Source: [Erwinia] mediterraneensis (GTDB taxonomy: Bacteria > Pseudomonadota > Gammaproteobacteria > Enterobacterales > Enterobacteriaceae). Taken from it: a stretch of 64,000 nt of DNA. Location: positions 1 to 64,000 of the forward strand of contig NZ_LR026978.1 of the NCBI RefSeq assembly GCF_900604315.1, in the 5' to 3' direction. The notes under the pieces were generated by a model. The model searched no databases. It had not been told where the DNA came from and saw only the letters and a list, made by a program, of their open reading frames with translations. Positions within the stretch are counted from its first letter, which is position 1, and every line of letters starts with the position of its first letter. Below are positions 8,168 to 16,493 of the stretch, piece after piece. Both the position numbers and the translations under genes were made by a program.

Positions 8168-8911
8168 ATGATGAGCCACGCCGCTGCACACTATTTTTCC
8201 GCCATCCGCACGAAACTGACGCAGCTTGAGGCGGACAGCGCTATGCACGATCGCGCCGCCGCGCTGATGGCGCAGGCAGTGATCGCCGGGAAAAACCTGT
8301 TTGTTTTTGGTGCCAGTCATGCCGGGATTATCAGCGAAGAGATGTGCTATCGCGCGGGCGGGCTGGCGGTGGTCAATCCGCTGTTTTCTGCCGCGCTGAT
8401 GCTGAACGTGCGCCCGCTGCCGCTCACCAGCGCGCTGGAAAATGTCGAGGGGCTGGGTCGCGCCTTGCTGGAAGCCTCGCCGGTAGCTGCAGGCGACGTG
8501 GTGTTGATTCACTCGGTTTCCGGCCGCAATCCGGTGGTGCTGGATGTTGCCCTTACGGCACGCGCACGCGGTGCGCAGGTGATCGCTATTACCAGCCTTG
8601 ATACCGCGCAACATGTCACGCCGCGCCACTCCAGCGGCAAGCTGCTGTGTGACGTTGCCGACGTGGTGATCAACAATCACTGCGACTACGGTGACGCCGC
8701 GGTGGCGCTGCCGCAGGTGGCGCAAAAAGCCGCACCGCTTTCTACCGTGCTGGGGGCAACAATTTGTAATCTGCTGGTGCTACGTATCAGCGAACAGCTG
8801 CTGGCGGAGGGTTTAACGCCGCCACTGCTGGCCAGTGCTAACATTGACGGCAATCAGAAGATCAATCAGGATATCTTTAACCGTTACCGCAGTCAGATTC
8901 ATTATCTTTAA
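8168..8911 (+). CDS. SIS-domain sugar-phosphate protein (UPF0309 type)
   Basis: The 247-residue product is a single SIS domain with the phosphosugar-binding loop FGASHAG near residues 47-53 and EEMCYRAGGLA just after. SIS proteins isomerise, deaminate or sense phosphosugars. The family signature resembles UPF0309 proteins, which occur next to phosphotriesterase-like genes in other bacteria. ATG codons at 8168 and 8171 are both possible, after GGGAG. It would act on the PTS-phosphorylated substrate or its ring-opened product. Confidence 0.8.
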   Translation: MMSHAAAHYFSAIRTKLTQLEADSAMHDRAAALMAQAVIAGKNLFVFGASHAGIISEEMCYRAGGLAVVNPLFSAALMLNVRPLPLTSALENVEGLGRALLEASPVAAGDVVLIHSVSGRNPVVLDVALTARARGAQVIAITSLDTAQHVTPRHSSGKLLCDVADVVINNHCDYGDAAVALPQVAQKAAPLSTVLGATICNLLVLRISEQLLAEGLTPPLLASANIDGNQKINQDIFNRYRSQIHYL

Positions 8912-8924
8912 GAAAGGCGTTGGC

Positions 8925-9674
8925 ATGAATGAGCCTCTGGGCTTACCGCTGTACCTGCGTATAAAAAATATCATTCTGGAAAGGATCATTGCTTTTTCTT
9001 ATCAGGATAAACTCCCCGGCGAGCTGGTGCTCGCCGATGAATTTAATGTCGCACGCGGCACGGTAAAACAGGCCATCGACGCCCTGGTGCAGAACGGTAT
9101 CCTGTTTCGCGAACAGGGCAAAGGCACCTTTATCAACCGCGCTATTCTGCAGCAATACTATCGCGACCTGCCGGAGCTGTTGCTGCATTTCGCCGCCGCG
9201 CTGCCGCTCATCAGCGATATCGCCTCGTTAATGCCTACTATGGCGGATGCGGAGGTGGCGGAGAAAATGGATCTGGCGGTGGGCAGTCAGCTGCTGCGCC
9301 TGGAGCGCAGCTGGCGGCGGGAGACGCGCACTATCGGTCACGGCATTACCTGGCTGGATGGCAACATCTATAACGGCCTCAGCCATCTTGAGGCGAATCG
9401 CTCGCTCTATGCGCAGTTGCGCGAGAGTCACGGCATTTCGCCGCTCAATGCGCGCGACCGCTATCTGCCGGTGACCGCGACGGCCCGTCTGGCGCGTCTG
9501 CTGGCGGTTGACGAAGGCAGCGCGCTGTTCTGTATTGAACGCCTCGCCACCCATATTGACGATAACGTGCTGGAGTTCAGCCGCTTTTATGTGGCTGGCG
9601 GCGAACTGGCGCTGGAAATCAACGCCAGTCAGCTGGCGCAGGACGGGCGCTGGCACGCCACCCTGACGCCCTGA
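8925..9674 (+). CDS. GntR/HutC-family transcriptional regulator
   Basis: The 249-residue protein has an N-terminal winged helix (residues about 8-75) containing the LADEFNVARGTVKQAIDAL recognition region and GKGTF wing. A C-terminal UTRA effector domain (about 95-240) follows, which in relatives binds phosphosugars or other small ligands. It starts 13 bases after the SIS gene, so it is most likely part of the same transcript and autoregulates the operon. The palindrome at 4298-4315 is a candidate target. Confidence 0.85.
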   Translation: MNEPLGLPLYLRIKNIILERIIAFSYQDKLPGELVLADEFNVARGTVKQAIDALVQNGILFREQGKGTFINRAILQQYYRDLPELLLHFAAALPLISDIASLMPTMADAEVAEKMDLAVGSQLLRLERSWRRETRTIGHGITWLDGNIYNGLSHLEANRSLYAQLRESHGISPLNARDRYLPVTATARLARLLAVDEGSALFCIERLATHIDDNVLEFSRFYVAGGELALEINASQLAQDGRWHATLTP

Positions 9675-9691
9675 GGCATAAGCCCGCCGCG

Positions 9692-10714
9692 TTAACGCCA
9701 GCCCAGCGCCGGTGCCACCAGCCTGAGAATAGCGTCAATCACATGGGCGTTATACTCTACCCCTAACTGGTTCGGCACCGTCAGCAGCAGCGTATCCGCT
9801 TCCGCAATCGCTTCATCCTGCGCCAGCTGCTTAATCAGCGTCTCCGGCTCGGCGGCATAACTGCGGCCAAAAATGGCGCGGGTATGTTCATCCAGATAAC
9901 CCACCGTGTCCTGCTCCGCGCCGCCGCGGCCAAAGTAGAGACGATCCTGGTCGTTCACCAGCGCAAAGATGCTGCGGCTGACAGAGACGCGCGGTTCGCG
10001 CTGATGGCCCGCCGCTTTCCACGCCTCACGGTAAGCGCGGATCTGTCTGGCCTGCTGCACATGAAAAGGCTCGCCGGTTTCATCATCTTTCAGCGTCGAG
10101 CTTTGCAGGTTCATCCCCATCTTCGCCGCCCATACCGCCGTTGCGTTTGAGCCGGAGCCCCACCAGATACGCTCACGCAACCCGGCCGAGAAAGGTTCAA
10201 GGCGCAACAGTCCGGGCGGATTGGGGAACATCGGTTGCGGGTTGGGTTTGGCGAAGCCTTCTCCACGCAGCGCATCCAGCAGCACTTCCGCATGGCGACG
10301 TCCCATATCGGCATCGCTCTCCCCTTCCTGCGGCACATAGCCGAAATAGCGCCAGCCCTCGATCACCTGCTCCGGGGAGCCGCGGCTGATACCGAGCTGC
10401 AGGCGTCCACCGGCGATCAGATCGGCGGCCCCGGCATCCTCTGCCATATAGAGCGGATTTTCATAGCGCATATCAATCACGCCGGTGCCGATTTCGATGC
10501 GCCGGGTTTTCGCTCCCACTGCCGCCAGCAGGGGAAAAGGAGAGCTCAGCTGACGGGCAAAATGGTGTACGCGAAAATAAGCGCCATCGGCCCCCAGCTC
10601 CTCTGCCGCCACCGCCAGATCGATAGATTGCAGCAGTACGTCCTGCGCCGAACGCGTCGCTGACTGCCCGGTGGGCGACCAGTGACCAAATGACAGAAAA
10701 CCGATTTTTTTCAT
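9692..10714 (-). CDS. LLM-class (bacterial luciferase-like) flavin oxidoreductase
   Basis: The 340-residue product shows the family's TIM-barrel features: MKKIGFLSFGHWSP at the N-terminus, the GADGAYFRVHHFA strand near residues 42-55, GTGVIDMRYENPLYMAEDA near 83-101, and the flavin-binding RLQLGISRGSPEQ near 110-122. ATG 10714, preceded by AAGGAAA, is chosen over an upstream start. It is expected to use reduced FMN to oxidise an organic substrate in the cytosol. The substrate is unknown. It converges on the GntR gene with 17 bases between stops. Confidence 0.85.
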   Translation of the reverse strand: MKKIGFLSFGHWSPTGQSATRSAQDVLLQSIDLAVAAEELGADGAYFRVHHFARQLSSPFPLLAAVGAKTRRIEIGTGVIDMRYENPLYMAEDAGAADLIAGGRLQLGISRGSPEQVIEGWRYFGYVPQEGESDADMGRRHAEVLLDALRGEGFAKPNPQPMFPNPPGLLRLEPFSAGLRERIWWGSGSNATAVWAAKMGMNLQSSTLKDDETGEPFHVQQARQIRAYREAWKAAGHQREPRVSVSRSIFALVNDQDRLYFGRGGAEQDTVGYLDEHTRAIFGRSYAAEPETLIKQLAQDEAIAEADTLLLTVPNQLGVEYNAHVIDAILRLVAPALGWR

Positions 10715-10903
10715 GCCCTGTGTTTCCTTTTTCGGTGTGACCAGCGGCGCTGGCGCGATTAGCCGATCATAAGCCCCGCATCCCTGAAGCGCAAATGCGC
10801 GGCCAGGCACATTGTGCGCTGGCGGGCGGATGCAGGTAACGCTGGCAGCTTTTGCTCTGTCGTTTTATCGTAATGCCCTTTCTTTTTATTTTTCAGGGGA
10901 AAC

Positions 10904-11818
10904 ATGCGCATACTTATTGTCGGCGCCGGAGCAACCGGCGGTTATTTCGGAGCCCGTCTGGCACAGGCGGGACGGGATGTCACCTTCCTGGTACGCGAAC
11001 CGCGCAAACAGCAGCTGGAACAGCAGAGTATGCAGGTAAAAAGCCCGCACGGCGATTTCACAGTAACGCCCGCTCTGCTGCTGGCGCGCGAGCTGACCAC
11101 CCCGTTCGATCTGATTATCCTGGCGGTAAAAAGCTTTGCCCTGCCCCAGGCGCTGGAGGATATCGCCCCGGCGGTAGGCGCGCAGACACTGATCATGCCG
11201 ATCCTCAATGGTATGCGCCATATCGACACCCTGCGGCAGCGTTTTGGCGCGGAGAAGCTGATCGGCGGCTACTGTAAGATCCACGCGACCCTCGGAGCGG
11301 CGGGCGAAATTGTGCAGATGACGCCGCTGCATCAGCTCTTTTATGGTGATTTGCAGGGTGATAATGGTGCGCGCCTGCAGACGGTGGATACGACACTGCG
11401 CGACTGCGGCTTCGAGTCGATTCTTACCAACACGCTGATGAGCGAGCTGTGGGAAAAGTGGCTGCTGCTCAGCACTCTCGGCGCCATGACCTGCCTGTCA
11501 CGCGGCAATACCCAACAGGTGCTGCAGACCTCCGGCGGCGGCGCGCTGCTGCGGGATCTGTTTAATGAAGTGCTCGCCGTGATGCGCGCCGATGGCTATC
11601 AGGAGCGCCCGGCCATCACGGCGAAGGTGTATGACTATATCAGTCAGCCCGGTATACCAATGACCTCCTCCATGTACCGCGATTTAACCCAGGGCTACGC
11701 CATTGAGGCTGACCATGTAATTGGCGATCTGCTGACGCGCGCCGCGCGCCATGATCTCAGCGTGCCGTTACTGAATGCGGTTTACGTCAATCTCAGCGTC
11801 TATCAACAGTCACGCTGA
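10904..11818 (+). CDS. 2-dehydropantoate 2-reductase (KPR/PanE-like) family protein
   Basis: The 304-residue protein has the N-terminal Rossmann motif VGAGATGGYFG (residues 6-16), an ILAVKSF segment near 73-79 and the C-terminal helical KPR domain with ELWEKWLLLS near 184-193, where the catalytic lysine of PanE lies. PanE reduces ketopantoate with NADPH. This may be a paralogue with another 2-keto acid substrate, because no pantothenate genes are adjacent. Its stop codon is one base from the convergent ydcF gene. Confidence 0.82.
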   Translation: MRILIVGAGATGGYFGARLAQAGRDVTFLVREPRKQQLEQQSMQVKSPHGDFTVTPALLLARELTTPFDLIILAVKSFALPQALEDIAPAVGAQTLIMPILNGMRHIDTLRQRFGAEKLIGGYCKIHATLGAAGEIVQMTPLHQLFYGDLQGDNGARLQTVDTTLRDCGFESILTNTLMSELWEKWLLLSTLGAMTCLSRGNTQQVLQTSGGGALLRDLFNEVLAVMRADGYQERPAITAKVYDYISQPGIPMTSSMYRDLTQGYAIEADHVIGDLLTRAARHDLSVPLLNAVYVNLSVYQQSR

Positions 11819-11819
11819 G

Positions 11820-12593
11820 TTAACGGCTGATGCAGGCCTGAATGGCGGGCACCTGCATCAGCCGCTGCCAGGCGGCCTCTACCGCTTCCGGCAAACTGAC
11901 ATGGCCGAAAAAGCCCTTGCCGCGCGGACCGTAGCCCTGCGCATCGTCGCGCAGCCGCGGCACCTCTCCCATTAACAGATCCAGAAAACGCTCCAGCGAC
12001 CACAGCCCCTGCACCGGCGCGCCGAGAATACGCAACATGCCGTTATCCTCCACCAGTTGCGGCTGAAACACCGGCCAGCTGACAAACTGCGGCGCATCCG
12101 CGCGATCGCGCCACTGCCAGCGAAAGGTTTCCGTGGTGCGACGCTGCAGCAGCGGATCCTGGCTGAGGATAACGCGCTGCGGCTGAATATGACGTTCGTC
12201 CAGCAGTCGCTGGCTGAACGCGGCATTTTCTCCGCCGTTACGTGAGGCGCTTTCCAGCAGCAGATGTTCCTCCGGCAGATGGGCAAAGGCACGGGCAATG
12301 GCTGCCAGCATCTCCGCCTCGCTTTTTCCCCTGGTCGGGATGTGGTGATAAAGCGGATGTGTCGCCATCGCCTGCGCCAGCAGCGGCGTAGAGTGTCCTG
12401 TTCCCCCGCTAATCAGCAGCGGCAGCTGGTAGCGTTTCGCCAGCGCGATCACCCCTTCGATAGCGGGCAGTACCGCGTGCCCGGCCAGGATCGCCAGATC
12501 AGCGCTCTCCTCCCCGTCCGGTGCCAGCTCATCCCATGCCAGCCAGGCGGCAAGGGTGTTAACGTCACGGATCTCATCTGGCGTCAGTTGCAT
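11820..12593 (-). CDS. ydcF: YdcF-like DUF218 protein
   Basis: The 257-residue product matches E. coli YdcF in length and features: an ILAGHAVLPAIEGVIALA opening, LLISGGTGHSTPLL near residues 76-89, a LESASRNGGENAAFS stretch and the VILSQDPLLQRRT motif. The family has a Rossmann-like fold; a nucleotide or S-adenosylmethionine ligand has been suggested for YdcF, but the function is unknown. ATG 12593 is taken because residues upstream of it look untranslated. It is divergent from the LacI-like gene, so the operator at 12624-12636 could affect both. Confidence 0.82.
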   Translation of the reverse strand: MQLTPDEIRDVNTLAAWLAWDELAPDGEESADLAILAGHAVLPAIEGVIALAKRYQLPLLISGGTGHSTPLLAQAMATHPLYHHIPTRGKSEAEMLAAIARAFAHLPEEHLLLESASRNGGENAAFSQRLLDERHIQPQRVILSQDPLLQRRTTETFRWQWRDRADAPQFVSWPVFQPQLVEDNGMLRILGAPVQGLWSLERFLDLLMGEVPRLRDDAQGYGPRGKGFFGHVSLPEAVEAAWQRLMQVPAIQACISR

Positions 12594-12623
12594 CTCAGCT
12601 CTCCCGTTGGCTCTTTTGCGCAG

Positions 12624-12636
12624 TGTAGCCGCTACA
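12624..12636. promoter_or_regulatory. LacI-type palindromic operator candidate
   Basis: TGTAGC-C-GCTACA is a perfect 6+1+6 palindrome in the 101-bp space between divergent ydcF and the LacI-like gene. Size and symmetry suit a LacI/GalR-family dimer. The adjacent repressor is the obvious candidate, acting by autoregulation. Confidence 0.5.
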
Positions 12637-12694
12637 GAAGAGGAGGTAAGGAAAAAATTTGCTACACTCGCAGCTTCAACTTCAGGAGAAATCA

Positions 12695-13768
12695 ATGGTT
12701 TCGCGCGCTACCACTCTCGATGACGTTGCCCGTCTGGCAGGCGTCTCCTATCAGACCGTCTCTCGTGTGCTTAACCGCCCGGATCAGGTGGCGCCCGCGA
12801 CACGCGAGCGCGTGACCGCCGCGATGCAGCAACTGAATTATGTGCCTAACCGGGTTGCGCAGCAGCTGGCAGGCAAATCGACGCGCACCCTTGGCCTGGC
12901 CACCAGCGATCTGGCGCTGATGGCACCTGCCCAGATCGCCTCAGCGATTCAGCATCGCGCCGCCGCACGCGGTTATCATCTGGTGATTGCCATGGCCGCC
13001 GCAAGCGGCGCTGAAGCGGCGCGCGCGACTCTGAATGAACTGCTGGCGCAGCGCGTAGATGGGCTGCTGATCAATCTGCCGCTGGAAAATAGCGAGGCGC
13101 TGCAGCTGCAGGGATTATGTGGTGAGAAACCGGCACTGTTTCTTGATGTCGCCGACGACGCAGCGGTGGCGCAATGTCAGTTCAGCAGCGCTATGGGTGC
13201 GCAGCAGGGAGTGGCGCATCTGCTGGCGCTCGGCCATCGGCGCATCGCGCTGCTTAACGGACCAATGCACTCCATCTCTGCCCGTCAGCGCTTTCACGCC
13301 TGGGAGCAGGCGCTGGCGGCGCATCAGTTGCGCCCGCATGCCGTGCTGAGCGGCGACTGGAGCGCCCGTTCCGGTTATCAGGCGATGATGACGCTGCTGC
13401 CGGATAATCTGCCGCAGGCGCTGCTGGTCGCCAATGATCAGATGGCGCTGGGCGCGATGCATGCGCTGCATCAGTTTGGCATTGCCATCCCGCAGCAAAT
13501 GTCGCTGATGGGCTATGACGATACGGCGGAAAGCGCCTGGTATCAGCCGCCGCTTACCACCGTGCGCCAGGATTTGCGCCTGCTGGGCGAAGTGAGCGTC
13601 GACCGCCTGCTGGCCCGCCTCCATGCGGAAACGGATACTACACCTGCACTGGAGACCTCACTGGTGCTGCGCGCGACCACCGCGCCGCCGTCACAGGGCA
13701 AACCAGACCGTCAGGCGCTGGTACGCCAGCTACAGGTCCTGGCGCGTCAGTTGGGAGAGTGTGAATAG
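12695..13768 (+). CDS. lacI: LacI-like transcriptional repressor
   Basis: The 357-residue protein resembles E. coli LacI along its whole length. The recognition helix reads GVSYQTVSRVLN (residues 15-26), the hinge helix region is NYVPNRVAQQLAGK (47-60), and effector-core stretches such as LLAQRVDGLLIN, PALFLDV, LLVANDQMALGAM and GYDDTAESAW are kept. A C-terminal VRQLQVLARQL stretch recalls the LacI tetramerisation helix. No lacZ or lacY follows; the next gene is tmaR on the other strand. Either it controls a distant beta-galactoside gene or a different target. ATG 12695 follows CAGGAG. Confidence 0.8.
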   Translation: MVSRATTLDDVARLAGVSYQTVSRVLNRPDQVAPATRERVTAAMQQLNYVPNRVAQQLAGKSTRTLGLATSDLALMAPAQIASAIQHRAAARGYHLVIAMAAASGAEAARATLNELLAQRVDGLLINLPLENSEALQLQGLCGEKPALFLDVADDAAVAQCQFSSAMGAQQGVAHLLALGHRRIALLNGPMHSISARQRFHAWEQALAAHQLRPHAVLSGDWSARSGYQAMMTLLPDNLPQALLVANDQMALGAMHALHQFGIAIPQQMSLMGYDDTAESAWYQPPLTTVRQDLRLLGEVSVDRLLARLHAETDTTPALETSLVLRATTAPPSQGKPDRQALVRQLQVLARQLGECE

Positions 13769-13775
13769 CGGCATT

Positions 13776-13797
13776 AAAAAAGCGGCTGTAACGCCGC
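13776..13797 (-). terminator. terminator of tmaR
   Basis: Read on the minus strand, GCGGC and GCCGC (13793-13797 with 13782-13786) form a short stem followed by TTTTTT (13776-13781), six bases after the tmaR stop. It lies directly between the convergent tmaR and LacI-like genes. Confidence 0.75.
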
Positions 13798-13803
13798 CCT
13801 GGT

Positions 13804-14142
13804 TTATTCTGCTTTTGAGCTTTGCTGCGCTTTCAGCTCGCCCATCGCCTTCAGCTTTTTCGACAGCTCGCGACGCTCTTTGGAGAGCTCAGCATTTTTG
13901 ATGATGTAATCATCAACGCGATCTTCATAGTCAACGCGCATGGAGGCAATAATCTCCTGCACCGCCTCGATGCTCATGCCTGGTTTGATATATTCGCTCA
14001 GGTTGTCCAGCAGCAGCACACGTTTCTGGTTATCACGAATTTTCTTTTCGATATCGTTGATTTCGCGCTGCAGCTTGTTCTTACGACGGAACATACGTAC
14101 AAACTCCAGTACGTCCTGAAATGATTGCTTGGCATTTTCCAT
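13804..14142 (-). CDS. tmaR: PTS enzyme I polar-targeting protein TmaR (YeeX, DUF496)
   Basis: The 112-residue, highly charged protein is predicted to be largely coiled coil (residues about 20-45 and 80-105). It matches the enterobacterial YeeX/TmaR family in length and sequence. In E. coli, TmaR clusters at the pole and sequesters PTS enzyme I, dependent on phosphorylation of Y72; the equivalent Y72 is present in [11 protein letters not shown]. Position next to yeeA is as in E. coli, so this is backbone DNA. Confidence 0.92.
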   Translation of the reverse strand: MENAKQSFQDVLEFVRMFRRKNKLQREINDIEKKIRDNQKRVLLLDNLSEYIKPGMSIEAVQEIIASMRVDYEDRVDDYIIKNAELSKERRELSKKLKAMGELKAQQSSKAE

Positions 14143-14301
14143 GATGGCACCTTTTATTGGGCCTGCGTGGCAGGCGTAACAGTCTTGACCTTCAGCTTAG
14201 CGGCTTGCCAGCCTCGTAAGCAATTTTCACATTTAAAATCGGACTGGCGCTTATCTTAGCGCAAAGATACAGCGAATCACATTAAGTCATTGTCTGATGA
14301 A

Positions 14302-15360
14302 CTATTTGCGCAGCGCCAGGCGAATCAGATCGGTCTGACGCTCCAGCTGTTTCGCCAGCTCCAGGCTCAGCCAGACGTAGCCGTAGATCGGTGTCTCCTC
14401 CAGCCGCTCGCTGCCGCCCTCCTGGATTAGCTGTCGCAGTTCACGACTGATCTCCGCCAGCTCGTGACTGTTCGCCGCCAGCTTATCGCTTTTACCGCTC
14501 ACCAGCATGGCCGACAGCGCCCGCAGGGTGTTTTCTGTCATCTGCTGGGTGCGCCGTAAGGTAGTGGCGTTGAGCATGATCAGCAGACTCTCACGCGAAG
14601 CCCACCAGGCATTAATCTGCATCTCAACGGTGTACACCATATTACGGTTAATGGTCTGAATGGCTTCAAACACCGATTTCGGAATGCGCGTCTCTTTGCT
14701 CGCCGGTTCCAGCAGCGCACGCATTTTGATCACGCTGCTCAGCAGACGCTGCAGGGGTTTGTTAAGGCGCGGCTGCTCGACCTGATTGGGGGAAAAGCCG
14801 GCATGATAGATTTTCGCCATCGCCAGAAAAGCATCGGAAAGCTGGATGCGCCAGTGCAGCCAGGCGCGCTGTGCCCAGATAGCGCTGAACAACAAGGCCA
14901 GCAGCGATCCCAGGATCACATCGCCGCCGCGCCACAATGCAACGGTAAAATCACCTGCCGGCGCGCCGACGACCACGCTGAGGGTAATGCCTATCAGCAG
15001 CGCCATATAGGGATGTTTGCCCAGCGTAAGAAAGCCGCAGATAAACATCACTATCGCACACCAGATTAACATGACCGGTAGTGAGATCATCTCCAGCTTG
15101 AGGGCGATCAGACCGGAAATCGAACCGGCAATGGTGCCGCCAATACGCTGGATAGCGCGCGGAAAGACATTACCCCAGGAGGAGACCGGCCCCATTACCA
15201 CAACCAGGGTAATTAACGGCCAGGTGCCTTCCGGAATTTCCGTTATGCGCACAAAGAGAAACGAGAGAATAAAGGCGATGGCAATACGCACGCCATGCAC
15301 GCTGCGATAGTGACGATATAACCAGAATTCAATTTTCGATACAGGTTTATCAGGACGCAA
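14302..15360 (-). CDS. yeeA: YeeA-like FUSC-family inner membrane protein
   Basis: The 352-residue protein has an N-terminal block of about six transmembrane segments (residues about 25-170, including TWPLITLVVVMGPVSSWGN, typical of the FUSC/aromatic acid exporter superfamily) and a cytosolic helical C-terminal half. Related AaeB proteins are efflux components; YeeA itself has no firm function. Gene order yeeA-tmaR is conserved with E. coli. A 159-base gap separates it from tmaR, so separate promoters are possible. Confidence 0.88.
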   Translation of the reverse strand: MRPDKPVSKIEFWLYRHYRSVHGVRIAIAFILSFLFVRITEIPEGTWPLITLVVVMGPVSSWGNVFPRAIQRIGGTIAGSISGLIALKLEMISLPVMLIWCAIVMFICGFLTLGKHPYMALLIGITLSVVVGAPAGDFTVALWRGGDVILGSLLALLFSAIWAQRAWLHWRIQLSDAFLAMAKIYHAGFSPNQVEQPRLNKPLQRLLSSVIKMRALLEPASKETRIPKSVFEAIQTINRNMVYTVEMQINAWWASRESLLIMLNATTLRRTQQMTENTLRALSAMLVSGKSDKLAANSHELAEISRELRQLIQEGGSERLEETPIYGYVWLSLELAKQLERQTDLIRLALRK

Positions 15361-15724
15361 AATGGCTTTCCGCTGTCAGAGGCTGTTCGCGGGCTATATT
15401 ACCCCCTGCGGGGCTGACAGGTTAGTACGATTTTCTTCTTACCGCCCATTACGGCAGAAAATCTACAAGGCTAAAACAGCAGGTTTACATCGGGCATACT
15501 TTTAATAATCATTTTCCTCACAACTTCTGGGGAATGACTTTTAATACGCGAAGGCTTAAGGCGTGGATTAATAGAGTGGGAAAAGAGTGAGTGGATTTAA
15601 TTTAAAACCTTATCTGCGGGAATCGCCCGCTACCGTTTTCTCTCTATGAGAGGATCAGTCATATTTTCAGTCAGTCAGCGGCTGCCCTTATCATCAGGCA
15701 GCGCGTTTTTGCGGGTGGTTGTGC
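15361..15724. other. intergenic stretch without a supported gene
   Basis: These 364 bases lie between the start of yeeA and the stop of a small membrane protein gene. No reading frame with a ribosome site and no tRNA is visible. A weak hairpin (GGCTGCCC/GGGCAGCC-like, near 15682-15706) could form downstream of the small gene but lacks a T tract. The yeeA promoter must lie here. Confidence 0.5.
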
Positions 15725-15886
15725 TTAATCTGGTCTGTTGCTACCCGATTTAAAGCTGAACCAGCTGCAGAGCAGCGCGAAGAAGAATAACATCAGCCCG
15801 TAGCTGGCGCTGCCCGCCATCCAGCGCAGAAGAGATCCCACCAGGAACGCGATTGCCAGTATTGCAAAGAGTATTCGTTTGTTCAT
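15725..15886 (-). CDS. 53-residue membrane protein, function unknown
   Basis: ATG at 15884-15886 (minus strand) is preceded by a strong GGGAGGAG ribosome site seven bases away. The peptide has two hydrophobic stretches: ILFAILAIAFLVGSLL (residues 5-20) and YGLMLFFFALLCSWF (29-43), joined by RWMAGSAS. The C-terminus is KSGSNRPD. Good ribosome site plus a hairpin of two membrane segments make it a credible gene. I do not recognise the family. Confidence 0.65.
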   Translation of the reverse strand: MNKRILFAILAIAFLVGSLLRWMAGSASYGLMLFFFALLCSWFSFKSGSNRPD

Positions 15887-15997
15887 GCTGCTCACTCCTC
15901 CCTGTTAAGGTTCTTTGTGAGCGTAGTAAAGGATAGAGAATGTGCATAACGTTCATTCGCGCCAGGCGGACAGCGATCATCAGCGCTGATAACAATA

Positions 15998-16019
15998 AAG
16001 GCCGCCATCAGGCAGCCTT
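15998..16019 (-). terminator. terminator of the gene at 16116-16493
   Basis: On the minus strand AAGGCTGCC pairs with GGCGGCCTT (one internal mismatch) around loop TGAT and is followed by TATTGTT. It lies between the hypothetical protein gene and the small membrane protein gene, both on the minus strand. Confidence 0.55.
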
Positions 16020-16115
16020 CGGGTAAACACAGTATCGTCTGAAGCGTCAGGGCTGTTACAGACCGAGCGGAAAGTTCATCAAAGCATGGTGATATGTTCA
16101 TCATGCTCATTCAGA

Positions 16116-16493
16116 TCATGATTTGTAGACGTTGTTCTGCGGGGTCTCGATTAAAAGCAGCTTTGTCAGGCCTTCATGTGCGGTCTGGCTGGCGCTTTCG
16201 TTCAGGGCCACTAAGTGAAACTGGATAGTCTTTTTATGCTGGGTGTAATCAGGTGAAGTCAGGGCATAGCGGAAGACTTTTTCGCCATCTTCATAGACGC
16301 ACTCCATTTCCCACTGTTCGTTAGCCGCGCTTTTGGCATTACATTTACCTGGCCCATAGGTATAGCGCAGGAAGGAAGCGGTCTCCGCTTCAGCTTTGCT
16401 GACAAACAAGGGACGGCCATCATAGCGATAGCCACCGCACAGCACGCACACAGACACCACCAGAAAGATTGCTGTTAACCATTTTCTTTTCAT
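16116..16493 (-). CDS. hypothetical membrane-anchored or secreted protein
   Basis: The 125-residue product starts MKRKW and has one hydrophobic segment (residues about 5-22, LTAIFLVVSVCVLCGGY), followed by a soluble domain of about 100 residues with two cysteines (in GKCNAK and MECVYEDG), consistent with export and a disulfide. The segment could be a signal peptide or an anchor. ATG 16493 is preferred to a TTG two codons upstream. I do not recognise the family. Neighbours give no hint. Confidence 0.6.
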   Translation of the reverse strand: MKRKWLTAIFLVVSVCVLCGGYRYDGRPLFVSKAEAETASFLRYTYGPGKCNAKSAANEQWEMECVYEDGEKVFRYALTSPDYTQHKKTIQFHLVALNESASQTAHEGLTKLLLIETPQNNVYKS

